From Cannabis sativa (Eukaryota; Streptophyta; Magnoliopsida; Rosales; Cannabaceae): a stretch of 64,000 bases of DNA. Location: assembly GCF_029168945.1 (NCBI RefSeq), contig NC_083608.1:21222136-21286135 (forward strand). The letters are read 5' to 3'. The position numbers were made by a program, and so were the translations under genes. Shown piece by piece: positions 34,474 to 47,205 of this stretch. Each line of letters begins with the position of its first letter. Positions within the stretch are counted from its first letter, which is position 1. Below the pieces are notes generated by a model. The model was not told where the DNA came from. It searched no databases and worked only from the letters and a program-made list of their open reading frames with translations.

Positions 34474-34811
34474 AACATTTAATAATTTTTTATCAATTAA
34501 CTAAAGTATATATTTTAAACCATATTAACTCTAAATCTAATAATTTTTACAAGCTCTCCATTCTCATTCTTTCTCTACTCCTATTATTTTTTTCTATAAC
34601 ATAAAGCAATTTAAATTATTAGTTATAGCATTAAACATTGAAGCTTAAACCACCAATTCAATATAGTCTCTATTTTTCTACCACATACACAATATACATA
34701 ATTATTTATTGTTATGTTTGATTAATTAATTATATTGATATATATTATATGTAGTTCTAAAAATTTTAACCCATAGAAACTAATAATTATTTTACTAGAT
34801 ACATGCAAGGT
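34474..34811. other. Short AT-rich spacer between solo LTR and Copia-2
   Basis: No gene or repeat recognised. Confidence 0.4.
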
Positions 34812-34816
34812 TGAGT

Positions 34817-35305
34817 TGTTAGATAAATTAACAATTAACCCAGGATCTATTTGTATGTAACATAGAACACAATAATAAGATATAATAATTAGGTATGTGT
34901 ACCTGATTGATCCATAGCAATTATCTCTGTTTGATCCAAAGCAGTTACTCCACTTTGATAGTGCAATACTATCAACTAAGTCTTCCTCCCTAGATCTCTA
35001 AATCAGAAGCAGTTTATTTATCTGATTATCAAAAGGTATACAATTGTGATGAGACAATATGTATTTATAGAGTTAGGGAGGGGACTTAGCTACAAAACCC
35101 TAGTTGGGGTGGCTTTGCTCATCAAAGGCTTCAGTCAACTAGAAAAGCCCACACTTCTGCTTCACCTAGACTTTACACACAGATGCTAAGCCCATTAACA
35201 ATTGATCACCAACAACATGGGCTAACACAACAAAGAACTATCCAATCAACCCAAGTTTTAATAAAACCAATAAAACTTAATGTAAGCCCAAATAAAAGTC
35301 TAACA
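34817..35305 (-). repeat. Copia-2 3' LTR (left side)
   Basis: 489 bases, tgttag...ctaaca, with standard TG...CA ends. Confidence 0.95.
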
Positions 35306-35322
35306 TTCTCCCACTTGGGCTA
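35306..35322 (-). other. Copia-2 polypurine tract
   Basis: On the minus strand the LTR is preceded by aagtgggagaa, the expected place and composition. Confidence 0.7.
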
Positions 35323-36069
35323 CATTGATTTTAATACATATATATTATATATCAAAATAATTTGTTTGAAAACGACTCATGGGTTGAACAACAAGAAAAC
35401 ATTTGTGGCCACTTTAAAAATGATAGTTCTCTGATAGCTTCTCAACATACCGGTCCAATTTAACCTTTGATAATGAACTATGACAGTCATATTGTTTTTA
35501 ACTCAACAAAAGACATTCATAATCACAAATACCAAAGTATTAAATCGACATGGTCAATAAGTCTAGTAGTGGGGTAAGGATTTATGTTCAACATGTGATC
35601 AATTTAAAATAACATAATATCCTTATCAGTCCTCAATTTCACTGATACCGTGATGCTTAATAAATAAGCCAGTGAAATTAAACATACACCACTTAAAATA
35701 AGTAAGTGTCACTAAACTTGCTTAAAGAATTAAGCCAACAACATATCATTGTCAATAAGCAAATAAATTTAAAAGACAATGATCACAACAATATGAACCA
35801 CATGCTTTCAATTCAATCATTCTCGAGAATATAACAAAACATAATTGAAAACATATCCATTCAATAATAAAATATTGAAACATAAAATGTAGTTCATAAC
35901 TTTATTCAGAAAATTATAAATAATAATTTCTAAAAACAAACAGAAAACAAAACTCCCACTAACCCAAAAGATCAAAAGATTCTAAAATGCCCATATTAAC
36001 AACATGTTTATTAAACAACACGGCACTTAACCCTTTGGTTAGAGGATCAGCTAACATCAACTTGGTCTT
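35323..36069. other. Copia-2 non-coding region between RNase H and 3' LTR
   Basis: About 750 AT-rich bases without a reading frame; part of the element. Confidence 0.5.
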
Positions 36070-39000
36070 TCAATATTCTATCACAATGTCTCCTTTCTTA
36101 ACCAAGTCTTTAATAGTGAGATACTCTATTTCCTTATATTTAGAAGCACTACTAATCTCATTATTCTTTGAAAAGAAAACAACAATATTATCATCACAAT
36201 AGATTAGTATAGGAGAGGAAATAGAATCAACTAGTCGTATCTCTAAAATCAAATTCTTTAACCATAAAGCTTGCAAAGATGCCTCATAACATACGACAAA
36301 CTCAACATATATAGTAGATGATGTGATCAAAGTCTGTTTGACACTCTTCCAAGAAATAGCAGCACCTGCCAAGGTGAAAATATAGCCAGAAGTTGACTTT
36401 AAATCATCTACACAACCACCAAAATCTGAATCTGAATAACCAACAACTCGAAGATTGTCAACATGCTTATACACAAGCATAAAACTCTTCGTTCTTTGCA
36501 AATATCTCAAAACTTTCTTGGCTGCAACCCAATGATCAAGGCCAGGATCAGATAAATATCTCCCAAGAACATTGACTACGAAAGCTATGTCAGGTCGAGG
36601 ACAAACCTAAGCATACATCAAACTCCCTACTACACTTGCATAAGGGATGTTCTTCATTGCTCCTCTTTCCAAGTCGTTCTTAGGACATTGCTGCTTAGTG
36701 AACTTGTCCCCTTTCAGAATAGGAACAGAACCAGCTTTACACAAATCCATGTTGAACCTTTTGAGCACACGATTAATGTAAGCTTCTTGAGATAAGCCAA
36801 GAACTTTTCGATTCCTGTCACGATGGATCTCAATCCCCAAAACATAGAATGCCTCTCCAAGATCTTTCATATCAAAATTGGAAGACAGAAAATTTTTGGT
36901 CTCATTTAGTAATGACAAATCACTGCTGGCAAGTAAAATATCGTCCACATAAAGAACAAGAAAAATATAACGACTCCCAGTGATCTTTATATAAATACAC
37001 TGATTAAACTTGTTCTCTACAAAACCAAACGATGTCACAACCTTGTCAAACTTCAAGTACCACTGGCGAGATGCCTGTTTGAGACTATAAATGGATCGTT
37101 TTAACTTGCAAACTAAGTGTTCTTTTCCATTCTCCTTGTAGCCTTCAGGTTGAGACATATAGACTTCCTCATTCAATTCTCCATTCAGAAAAGCAGTTTT
37201 AGCATCCATTTGATGCAACTCTAAATCAAAATGCGAAACTAAGGCCATAATAATTCTGAATGAATCTTTAGTGGAAACCGGTGAGAAAGTCTCAGTGTAA
37301 TCAATACCTTTTCTTTGAGTAAAGCCTTTAGCCACTAAGCGCGCTTTAAACCTTTCAATCTGTCCCTTTTTATCCCTTTTAGTTCTTAAAAAAAATTCAT
37401 TTGCAACCTATTGGTTTGAAACCATCAGGTAATAGAACTAACTTCCTCATATACATTATTTTTGTCCATGAACTTAATCTCATCATCCATAGCTTCTATC
37501 CATTTTGAAGAATGTGGACAATTAGGTGCTTCACTATAAGTAAGAGGTTCCACAAAATGACCAAGATTACATTCACCTTCTCCAAGGTAAATAAAATTAT
37601 CATCACACCTTATTGACATCTTATGTCTTTGAGATCTCCATATAGGAGGTACTTCTGGAATAACCTCTATTTATTGACCATCATTTTGAATGACATGTTC
37701 CACAATTAGATTTCTCTGATAACATGACCCTCATCAACAACAAAACCTTCTTCAATAATAGGTTCCTCATCAATAATAGGACCCTCATCATCTTAGATAT
37801 TAGGAGCAATATATTCATCAGTAATGGGAGTGTTATCAACTAGAGTAAGAATAAGACTGCTATTATTATCATCTCTTGAAAAAGACATAGGAATAAAAAT
37901 TCCTTTAGATGACTCCCCCGTTTCAAGAGATGTCGAAGGAATATTTTCAGCAACATCAAATTCTAAAAATTTAGCAGTCTGAGATTCAAAAATCCGCGTA
38001 CCACGAGTAGGATAGCAAAAGCGATAGTGTTTTGAGTGCATTGGATAACCAATGAAATAACAGCGATTGGTTCTCGAATCTAACTTTTTCAAATTAGGAT
38101 CATAAATCCGTACTTCAGCTGGACAACCCCATACACGAAGATGATTCAGACTAGGCTTCCGCCCAGTCCACAACTCAAAAGGGTCTTGGGAACAGATTTA
38201 CTGGGAACATGATTTAAAATATAAGTTGCAGTCATAAGTGCTTCACCCCATAAAAACTCTGGAAGATTTGTTCTACTCATCATGCTTCTCACTAATCCAT
38301 GAGAGTGCGATTTCTCCTTTCAGCAACGCCATTTTACTCAGGTGAACCAGGCATAGTGTATTAAACAACTATACAATTTTCTTGTAAGTACTCTGCAAAA
38401 GGCCCATGTGTTGTCCAGATTCTATATAACGACCATAATATTCTCCTCCACGATCAGAATGAACAACTTTGATGACTCTTCCTAATTGTTTCTGAAGAAC
38501 ATTTCGAAAGATTTTAACTTTATCAAGAGCGTTGAATTTTTCTTGAATCAAGTGAAGCCATATAGAGAAAAATCATTTTTGAAAGTTATGACATACTTGT
38601 ATCCTTAACATAGTAGTCAATTTTGTACAAGTATAATCACCACAAGTATCCCAATCAGAAGCATCAAGAGGAGGAAGTATTTCAGATTTAATTAAACGAT
38701 CAACCCTTTCTCTGGAAATATGACCCAATCTTTTGTGCCATAACAATAAGGATGTTTCCTTAATATGAGGTCTTTTACCCACAGTATTCACAACATTAAA
38801 AGAGGAATCTAAAAGAGCCAATGACAACTTGTAAAGACCATCAGAATAAGAGCAATTTCCAATAATTCGAGAGTCAAGCATAATGTCAACATTATCATTT
38901 GCAAAATGAAAAGAATATCCTTGTTTAACCAAAAGCGGAAGCGAAACTAAATCCCTTTAAAAGTAGGAACATAAAAGGTATTGTTCAAAATAATCTTAAC

Positions 39001-40075
39001 AGTAGACTGTAATTCAAGAATAAATGTTCCAGCATAGATAACGTCAACTCCAACATCATTGCCCACTTTAAGCTTGGACTCCCTCTCACTTGGCTTCCTG
39101 AGATCCCTTAGCCCCTGTAAGGAAGCAGAAACATGAACAGTAGCACCACTGTCTAACCACCAAGAATCAATAGGAACATCAACTAGATTAGATTCAAAAC
39201 AAACACATGCTAATGGATTACCTGATTGTGCTTGCTTCTTTTCTAACCAAGTCTTAAATTTGTGACAGTCCGTTCTCCGATGCCCAAATTTTTCACAAAA
39301 GTAACACTTCACATTAGAGTATTTGGACTTTCCATTGTTATTCTTCTGTTTATTCTTATGCTCCTTACCATTACCATTCTGTTTAGTAGCACCATCATTT
39401 TTATTCTTGAATTTTCCTTTTCCTTTGTTGGGCTTGAGGTGAGAAACATAGTTAGCAGATTCATTCTTCTCCCTTTTAAGCTTGCTTTCTTCAGCTACAC
39501 ACTGAGAAATTAGGTCGCTGATAGTCCATGTTTGATTGTAAGTGTTGTAGGCTGTCTTGATAAGGCTGAAAGAGGCAGGAAGAGCATGAAGAGCTCGATG
39601 AATAATGAAAGAGTCAGGAAGAGGAATATTATGATCTTTCAACTTGTACTGAACACTAAAAAATGTAGAATAAAATCTCGCACTCCTTTTAATTCCTCAT
39701 ACTTAATGGTTGTCATTTCATCCATAAGATGTCCAGCTTCAGCGTTTTCACCAGTGTCATATAGTTTTTCTAGAACATTGAAAAACTCATTAGCATTTGT
39801 GGTGTTTGGCAAACCACCAAAAGATGTTCAGGAATTAAACGTTTCATAGCAATGAGACTAAGATGATTTGACTTTTTCCATTGTGCATGAAGAATTTTTT
39901 TTTGGGCAACAATTCTGATATTAGTATAAGATCAGCAGATTTTTTTTTCTCGAAGGCATAAGTCCAATCTATTATGCCTAAAGCAATTTTCACATCTCGT
40001 TTCCATGTCTTAAAGTTGAAGCATTCAGAATTCAGTTGAAAACGTTATTGTTGTTTGCAGAAAGGAGACCGAAAA
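36070..40075 (-). pseudogene. Copia-2 gag-pol, heavily disrupted
   Basis: Pieces in order on the minus strand: gag (about 40075-38947, with NFKTWKRDV and the CCHC knuckle CYFCEKFGHRRTDC), protease (LDSGATVHV, about 39160), pre-integrase (LLWHKRLGHIS, about 38740), integrase pieces (HSDRGGEYYG about 38450; [14 protein letters not shown] about 38160), reverse transcriptase (37335-36607, LYVDDILLAS) and RNase H (36510-36070, DSDFGGCVDD). At least eight stops or frameshifts separate them, so no functional polyprotein is possible. Confidence 0.9.
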
Positions 40076-41595
40076 ATCCAAAAAATTAAAACTTGAATAA
40101 GCAATATGAGCAATGCATTAGAAAATATTGTAGAATCAACTGGTCATTATAAACTCCCCTTTGGGGTGAGAATATAACACACACGTGATCTACCTTCATG
40201 AAGTTAACAACAAAGAAAAAAATACATATCATTTAAGAATTTTATTACCTTTGGGCAAATAAATTTCTTAAAAATATGTATTAATTCAAGCAAAAAATAA
40301 TAATAAATTTATATATTTAAATTATTACCTTTGGGCAAATAATTAAAATATATATATTTAATATTAACTCACTTCATGGAATGTGAACTAATATATATAA
40401 CTACTACCTTTGGGCAAGTAATTACACATATAGCCAACCAAAATAAATATTTTCTATAACATATGAAATTTGGTGATAAAATAATCATTAAAAATTTAAT
40501 AATTTTCAACCAAATTTCTAAAAAGTTATATATAAATTGCTTGTAATATATTGATAATAAAAAATAAAGTGTCCACCATAACACATTATATTTACATCAA
40601 ACAATCAAGTTTTAAAATTTTAGAACAACAAATAATGGAAAAATGTGAAATAAAGAATATTGGTGGAGATTACATAGTCAAGATAAATCAAATAAGAGAG
40701 TGACTATGTCATATGGAACGAGAAGAAACCCAAAAAATTTTCTATGATTGACAGATTTCGAAAAATCATCAAAAAAATATTTTTAATAATTTTTAACTAC
40801 ATAATTATCATTAAAATAATAATAATTATTAAACGGAGTCAAAAAATTAATTAAAAATCATAGAAAAATCAGAAATTAAATTTTAAGCACGCTGGAAAAA
40901 AAAAACGTCGAAAAACAACGTCCCACGTGGCCGCACGCGCCCCCACGCGCCTCCTGCGCGAGTGGGCTTTGCGGCTGGGAGTCATCTTCAAGCTCCAGCC
41001 GGATCCAGATGCGGGTCACGCGACCCGGTTCATGCGCAGGCGGGTCGGAGCAGTTTTCCGGCCAAAAACGCGACAAAAACTTCAAGAAAAGGAGGGGTTT
41101 GGATCGGTTTTGTAAATCTAATCTACCTATGGATTCAATTTGGGATAAAACATCCAAAATAATGGTAGATCAAGAAATTGAATCCGAAAATTTCAAACCA
41201 AAAAATAAAGTCTTGAAACCTACGGGTTTTGGACTAAATCGTTAATGGAAATAGGTAGTTGTATTAGAAAACAATTTACAATAATTTATGCATAATCAGT
41301 TTCAGTCAATTATAATCATAATCAAAAAATCCAAATATAATTTCATCATTCAAAAATACAACAACCCTAAAATTTTAATGTTGAAATTCTCTTAATTTAC
41401 TCAACAATTTTATGCAAATAATATATCAAAAGAAAGAGAATTTAATGAGGAATAAAATCCCTAAATTTTTAAGATTGAAAAACAAAAAATTCAACATAAA
41501 ATAATAGCGAAATTAATATGTAATTGAAAAAAAAAATTAACCTATACATATTAATTGTTATATTAATTATAGGTTCTAAATCATATACAATAGGC
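40076..41595 (-). other. Copia-2 leader between 5' LTR and gag
   Basis: Long non-coding leader (about 1.5 kb). It contains three copies of acctttgggcaaat/agt at 40247, 40327 and 40406, about 80 bases apart, plus a diverged cccctttggggtgag near 40154. It also has one GC-rich island (about 40915-41110) in otherwise AT-rich DNA. No gene seen; short open frames in the island are not supported. Confidence 0.6.
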
Positions 41596-41607
41596 AATCT
41601 GATACCA
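41596..41607 (-). other. Copia-2 primer binding site
   Basis: On the minus strand it reads tggtatcagatt, 10 of 12 matches to the initiator tRNA-Met PBS consensus, two bases from the LTR. Confidence 0.8.
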
Positions 41608-41609
41608 CA

Positions 41610-42098
41610 TGTTAGATAAATTAACAATTAACCCAGGATCTATTTGTATGTAACATAGAACACAATAATAAGATATAATAATTAGGTATGTGTACCTGAT
41701 TGATCCATAGCAATTATCTCTGTTTGATCCAAAGCAGTTACTCCACTTTGATAGTGCAATACTATCAACTAAGTCTTCCTCCCTAGATCTCTAAATCAGA
41801 AGCAGTTTATTTATCTGATTATCAAAAGGTATACAATTGTGATGAGACAATATGTATTTATAGAGTTAGGGAGGGGACTTAGCTACAAAACCCTAGTTGG
41901 GCTGGGCCTGCTCATCAAAGGCTTCAGTCAACTAGAAAAGCCCACACTTCTGCTTCACCTAGACTTTACACACAGATGCTAAGCCCATTAACAATTGATC
42001 ACCAACAACATGGGCTAACACAACAAAGAACTATCCAATCAACCCAAGTTTTAATAAAACCAATAAAACTTAATGTAAGCCCAAATAAAAGTCTAACA
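41610..42098 (-). repeat. Copia-2 5' LTR (right side)
   Basis: 489 bases, same length as its partner, with 4 substitutions. Confidence 0.95.
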
Positions 42099-42171
42099 TG
42101 AGTATCTTGATGCAACAATAATTAGAAGAACTCAATCGAAAAGAAAACTGGTGAATTCGTTGCAAGTTTGA

Positions 42172-42800
42172 CATTCTATGGTAAGTTTTTTCATAGAACT
42201 CTCTTTTTGTGAATTCGTTACAAAGTTCTCAATTTTTAATAATTATTAGGCTAGCTAATTAGGATCTTTTTTTCCCCCGAACTTTAACATGTACCAAATC
42301 ATGCTCCCTGAACTCTTTTGCCCGCTGAAAATTCCCTCTGAACTATTGAGATTGTTAGATTTAAGGACTTTTGTCTAATTTTATTTAATTTTTCTATTTC
42401 AGTGATTGTTTATGTACTAAATCATGCTCCCCAAACTTTGATATTTACTAAATCATGCCCCTCGAACTTTGATATGTACTAAATCATGCTCCCTAAACTT
42501 TCATCTATGTTAGAATTTTTTTACTAAAATTGGATAAAAGTCCTTAAATTTAACAATCTCAATAGTTCAGGGGGCATTTTTAACGATCTTAATAGCTAGG
42601 GGACATGATTTGGTACATGTCAAAGTTCGGGGAAAAAAATCTAATTAGCTTAATTATTATATTAAATCTCTTTTCTTTTGTAGATTTAACATTGTATAGT
42701 GATTTTTTTTTTCACTTTTATGAATTTCAAATCCGGCATTCTATGGTGAGTTTTCTATATATTTCTCTTTCTGTGAGTCTCTTTACAAAGTTTTTTATTT
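42172..42800. repeat. Diverged direct repeat flanking a MITE
   Basis: About 65 bases at 42172-42235 (cattctatggtaagtttttt ... acaaagttct) resemble 42737-42800 (cattctatggtgagttttct ... acaaagtttt). The MITE at 42263 lies between the two copies. Confidence 0.5.
42263..42641. mobile_element. MITE with inverted repeats of about 110 bases
   Basis: 379 bases. The left arm (gatctttttttcccccgaac ...) and the reverse complement of the right arm (gatttttttccccgaac ...) align for about 110 bases. Flanks carry a 7-base target duplication TAATTAG (42256-42262 and 42642-42648). No coding capacity. The central part repeats ctaaatcatgctccc about three times. Superfamily uncertain; long arms suggest a Mutator-like origin. 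Confidence 0.8.
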
Positions 42801-43259
42801 TTAGTGTTTTCATCCTTATATTCCCCATGATAATCTCTTAATCTTATGACAAGATTTTGATAATTGGATAAATACTATGTTTGGTGTGATTTTGTTAAAA
42901 AAAATAATAATATTGTATATGTGATAATGTAGTGTGGTAGCAACAATAAATGAAGGTTTTATTAATTTTTTTTTTATTCATTAGATTTTGATAACGTTTG
43001 GTCAAATTTTGATACGGTGATAATAATGATTTCGAATATAGTGACGACTACAAGTAAGATACAGTCATGACAATAATTTTGAATGTTCAGATGACTACAA
43101 GTGAGATACGGTGATAATTAGTAGGACTTTTAATGTAGCGGCGTGACGACTACAAGTCAAATACAATGATGAAAGAAATGAACTACATTAACACATTTTT
43201 CTGTTGAAAGAAAGGAACTACTTTAACACATTTTTGATAAACTACATTTAAGAATAGTG
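42801..43259. other. AT-rich spacer with weak tandem repeats
   Basis: No gene. gacgactacaagt(a/c)a(g/a)atac-type motifs recur at about 43040, 43090 and 43146, probably a decayed tandem repeat. Confidence 0.4.
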
Positions 43260-43261
43260 GG

Positions 43262-43880
43262 TAAGGGTCCTAGAAGATCCTTGGTTGCCTCGGCGTGTTA
43301 CTTTCAATATTTTTGATTGGCCTTTCCTTCCTGATCAGTTTTACGTTATCGATCTGAAAGCTCCTGATGGTTGTTGATATATAGAGTTTATAAAAATAAT
43401 TTTTAATGACAAAGATGCTGAAATGATCCTCAAAATTCCAAGTGGTGACTGGGAGTTGGAGGATAAAATTTTATGGCACTATAATAAGCATGGGTAATGT
43501 CCAGTTAGTAGTGGGTACAAGATGTCCACAACTTTGAAAGAGGAAGAGCATCAATCAAATGTCAAGCCAATGGAACAATGGTAGAAGTTTTTGTGGAAAT
43601 TGAAATCACCACCAAAAGTTAAACATATTGTATAAAAAATTTGTGATTCATGGATACATACAAACTCGATATTTTCCAAAAGGAAGCATGTGGTTGCACT
43701 AGAATGTAATAGATGTTCAGGCAGACACAGGGAAAGAGGTGTACCATGGTTTATGGGGGTGTTATGCAAATAAGGAAGTGTGGAAATTAAGTGGCTTGAA
43801 AAATGATATTCTCTTCCGCAAACAACCTCATACCATCTCGTTCTTGCATTATCTTAAGCAAATTTGGTCTTTGTAATTTT
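43262..43880 (+). pseudogene. Fragment of LINE ORF2 (end of RT to zf-RVT)
   Basis: The plus-strand translation, with several stops and shifts, gives the region between reverse transcriptase and RNase H of plant L1 ORF2: EDPWLPRRVTF, a DAEMILKIP stretch, DKILWHYNKHG, SSGYK, then WKFLWKLKSPPKVKH-type sequence and CNRCSG (zf-RVT). Both ends are missing. It is much older than the LINE at 16487-22433. Confidence 0.65.
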
Positions 43881-44560
43881 TGATACAGTAACGGAGATTT
43901 TAAAATTGCAAAAATCACACTGCAAAAATACGGTGTAGTGCGATACAGTTTAAGCAATTTACACTATTATTATTATTATCAAATATTATAATAAAAATTT
44001 ACAAATCAAACTAATAAAGCTTTAACAATGCAAAACAAACCATCTTATTAAAGTTTGAATATCATAATTTGTAATAATCATCAAGTCATTATATTGAATT
44101 GTCTCTAAAAAATAAAGTAATATACACATGTATTATATGTATTTGTTCTTATACGAAAAAAAGAATAAAAACCATATTGTAAAAATTAGTAATTTTGTAA
44201 TATATAATGCCACAATTATTAAATTTAAAACTGCAAATCGCACTGCACTACATGGTTTGACAAAAATACAAACTACAATCGTACCGCAAAAGATTTCAAA
44301 CTGCAGTTTTTATGTAGTGTGATGCGGTACGAGCCGCAAATCGCACCGCAACGTATGATTTGACAAAAATACAAACCACAATCGCAAAAAATTTCAAACC
44401 TTATATTTTATGTAGTGTAGTGCGATACAAACAATTTGTGCATTATGGGCGGTTTGAAAAACACCCCTACCATCAAACATGGCTGGCCTCTAATTCGCCT
44501 CTAATTCGCCCATATGTTATAATAGAGCAAAACAAACAAACCCTAGTAGATCCACATAAA
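43881..44560. repeat. Diverged tandem repeat of about 100 bases ahead of AHA1
   Basis: 44233-44330 and 44335-44430 share caaatcgcac(t/c)gca, tttgacaaaaatacaaac(t/c)aca and tttatgtagtgtg/a blocks. The motif gtgcgatacggt also occurs at 43937. It looks like a decayed non-autonomous element; ends not defined. The last bases merge into the AHA1 promoter. Confidence 0.5.
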
Positions 44561-44835
44561 CCCTAATCCCCAAGTCCAAATTTTCACACACATAAGTTCT
44601 AGATCTTTCTATAACGGAACTGGTAATCCCAAAATCTAGACCCTTCCATTTCTTTCATACTTCATAGGCAGAAGTCTCCAGACCCATCTCCTTCTTCCTT
44701 TTTCAAACCCTAATTTCTCGCTCTTTCTCATCTCATTCTCTCTGGTCTGGACGCAAACATTCGCCTTTAAAGACTTTTCCTTTATCTCTGAAAACCCATA
44801 TTCTCTTTCTCTGATCTCAAACATAGTTATATTAA

Positions 44836-46117
44836 ATGGCCAAGTACGGAGAGGGCGACAAGCGATGGATTGTCGAAGACAGACCAGACGGCGCTAACGT
44901 CCATAACTGGCACTGGGCCGAGACCAATTGCCTCGAATGGAGCCGAAACTTTCTCGCTAATCTTCTCTCCAATCTCACCATCCTCGACGGCGAGGGAAAT
45001 CTCTTTGTCAAGACCAAAAAAGTTGACAAGGTTGATGGCGAGGCTTACGTCAATATTCGAAAGGGGAAGATTATACCCGGGTACGAAATCAGCGTTTCGA
45101 TCCCTTGGGAGGGCGAGGCCAAAGACGCAGATGGGAAATCTTTGCTCAAGGTGGAAGGAGTTGTGGATATTCCTTATATAGCCGATGAGAATGCCGATGA
45201 GGACCCTGAATTGAGGGTTTCTGTGAAAGATGAGGGACCCGTTGGGAAGAGGTTGAAGGAGGCTATTGTGGCTAAAGGGAAGCCTTTGATTCTTGAAAAG
45301 GTTAGGGTTTATGTGCAGAGCATGTCGAAAGGTGGGCCTGCCAAGGATGAATTGGAGAACAAAAAGTTGGTGCCCAAGAGTAGTGGGACGACCGCAGCTC
45401 CGGCTCCGGCTCCTGTGGCAGCCAAGAAAGAGTCTGTGGCAGCTAAGCAAGAGTCTGCTGCGGAGAAGAAAGAGGTTAAGAAGAGCAAGAAAGGGTTTAA
45501 GACCATTTCTTTGACTGAGAAGTTTAGTTGTAGAGCAAGGGATATGTTTGAGATATTGATGGATGAGAATAGGTGGAAGGGATTTACTAGTAGTAATGCT
45601 AAGATTAACAAAGAGGTTGGTGGTGAATTTAGCATCTTTGATGGGTCTGTGACTGGTACCAATTTGGAATTGCAAGAAGGGAAGTTGATTGTTCAGAAAT
45701 GGCGATTTGGGAGCTGGCCTGATGGGATTCACTCAACGGTAAATATATGTACCTTTCTGAAAATTGTTGTTGAATTTGAATTTAGATTGATGGATTAGTT
45801 ATGTCACTTGTGAAAAGACTGATTTGTTTGATTTTTATTTAATTTGCAGGTGAGATTGACTTTGGATGAGACTGAACCTGGAGTTACTGTAGTTAAGCTA
45901 ACACATACTGATATCCCAGAGGAAGACAGGTTGGTTTTGGTCATATTCCTAACAATTTTTCATGTTACCAATTTTTTTTTTTTTGGTCAGAAACTTAGCT
46001 TAACTTTCTTTGTTGTTGAACAGATATGGGAATGCGACTGTGGTGGAGAATACAGAAAGAGGATGGAGGGATCTCATATTTCACAAGATACGAGCGGTTT
46101 TTGGTTTTGGACTTTGA
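44836..46117 (+). CDS. AHA1: Activator of Hsp90 ATPase (AHA1-like co-chaperone)
   Basis: Cytosolic co-chaperone that binds the Hsp90 middle and N-terminal domains and stimulates ATP hydrolysis. Three exons, 44836-45738, 45850-45929 and 46024-46117, with GT-AG introns of 111 and 94 bases, give 358 residues, the usual plant length. The Aha1 N-terminal domain spans about 25-165, with the hallmark NxNNWHW-type motif (NVHNWHW, 21-27) and the RKxK motif (RKGK, 75-78). An Ala/Pro/Lys-rich linker (about 180-218) follows. The C-terminal SRPBCC-type AHSA1 domain (about 220-350) includes ENRWKGFTSSNAKI, EGKLIVQKWRFGSWPDG and the ending AVFGFGL. The first ATG of the mRNA-like region was taken as start. 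No lesions. The region before it (44560-44835) is a pyrimidine-rich leader typical of a plant 5' UTR. Confidence 0.96.
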
Positions 46118-47194
46118 GAGCATTAGCTTATCTGATTTGAAACTTGTAGAATTTGTTAACTTTGATTTATTTTCTATCAATGAAGCATAAAATTGCATCT
46201 CTGGAATTGGATAATATTGGTCTTGTGATGTTGTGTACTGTCAGTAATTTAGATATCGATCTTTGGGGTGTTCTTCAAAACCCAAAATTCATAATTGAAC
46301 TTGTGTCTTCGATAAGGTTAAGGCCAACCTGGCCAAGGGCAATGTGTTAAATTTGTCCCATTTGAGTAAAGCTAATGAGTACTTATTATGCCCTTCTTGT
46401 ATGTCTACTTCATTTTTCTGTTTGTCTTTATTTTTGCTACTGAATTGTGATTATCAGATTTGTGTGTTTATGTTTTCCAGAATTGATAAAAGTGAATCAT
46501 GTCATCTAATATCTATTGATTTTGGAAAATGTTATTAGAGTTCTGGATTTCATCATAAGTGTCCTCTGAAGAATTGTTTTCTTTTTCTTTCTTTTTTTGA
46601 ACTATGGCTGAAGCATAATTGCTGACTGAAAGAACTTGGCTATAGTGTATGAATGAACTATAATGTTGCTGGTTGTTCAAGATTCTCTTGCGTAAATAGA
46701 GTTCAAATACGTTCTTTTTTTTTTAAAAAAAAAAAAAAATTTAAAAAAAAGAAACATATAATTGTTAATATTACCATCGTAAAAAAGTAGTTGTGATAAA
46801 CAGTGTTTTGTAAATTATTTAAAAAAAATTAAAAGAGAAATGCTAAAAGTACCATCGGTACTAAATTTTACTAGTGATATGTCATATTCTAGGGTAATAA
46901 AGAACTGGAGCAAAGAATTAGGTATGTATCCTCTGAAATCTGTATTACTTATTATGTGTGCTCTGTATTACTAATTTTCACTAATTTTTATGTTTGAATT
47001 CTTTCTAATGAAAAAAGTACGTTTTAAATTGTAGATGTATTTGATTTTGGATGCATTTAAATTTATAAACTAATAGATGTTTAAAGAACACAGAAATATA
47101 TAATTTGTATCTCATCCTGTTATAAATATAATTTCCATTTTTTCGTTCTAATAAAGTAAATGTTATACATATAAATTTGACAAATAAACAAAAT
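46118..47194. other. AHA1 3' UTR and spacer
   Basis: No further gene. The first few hundred bases are probably AHA1 3' UTR. A T-run joined to an A-run (about 46708-46750) can fold back but shows no transposon ends that I could define. Confidence 0.45.
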
Positions 47195-47199
47195 GAAAA
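47195..47199 (-). terminator. RNA polymerase III terminator of tRNA-Ser
   Basis: A TTTTT run on the minus strand, seven bases after the tRNA 3' end. Confidence 0.75.
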
Positions 47200-47205
47200 A
47201 TAGAA

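Larger units (their letters stand above)
34817..42098 (-). mobile_element. Complete Ty1/copia element on the minus strand (Copia-2), coding region decayed
   Basis: 7,282 bases with two 489-base LTRs and a perfect target duplication TGAGT (34812-34816 and 42099-42103). The LTRs differ at only 4 clustered positions (about 0.8 percent) near 35115 and 41908. PBS and polypurine tract are in place for minus-strand orientation, and the domain order is copia. The internal region has many stops and frameshifts, in contrast to the LTR identity. Confidence 0.95.

Noticed and set aside
40876..41245. Cluster of short open frames in the GC-rich island of Copia-2
   Set aside because: Overlapping frames on both strands with no domain; explained by high GC in an element leader.
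44827..45732. 301-codon minus-strand frame opposite AHA1
   Set aside because: Exact antisense shadow of AHA1 exon 1, which has unmistakable family motifs on the plus strand.
46700..46755. T-run/A-run fold-back as a MITE
   Set aside because: Only homopolymers; no terminal repeats or target duplication could be defined.
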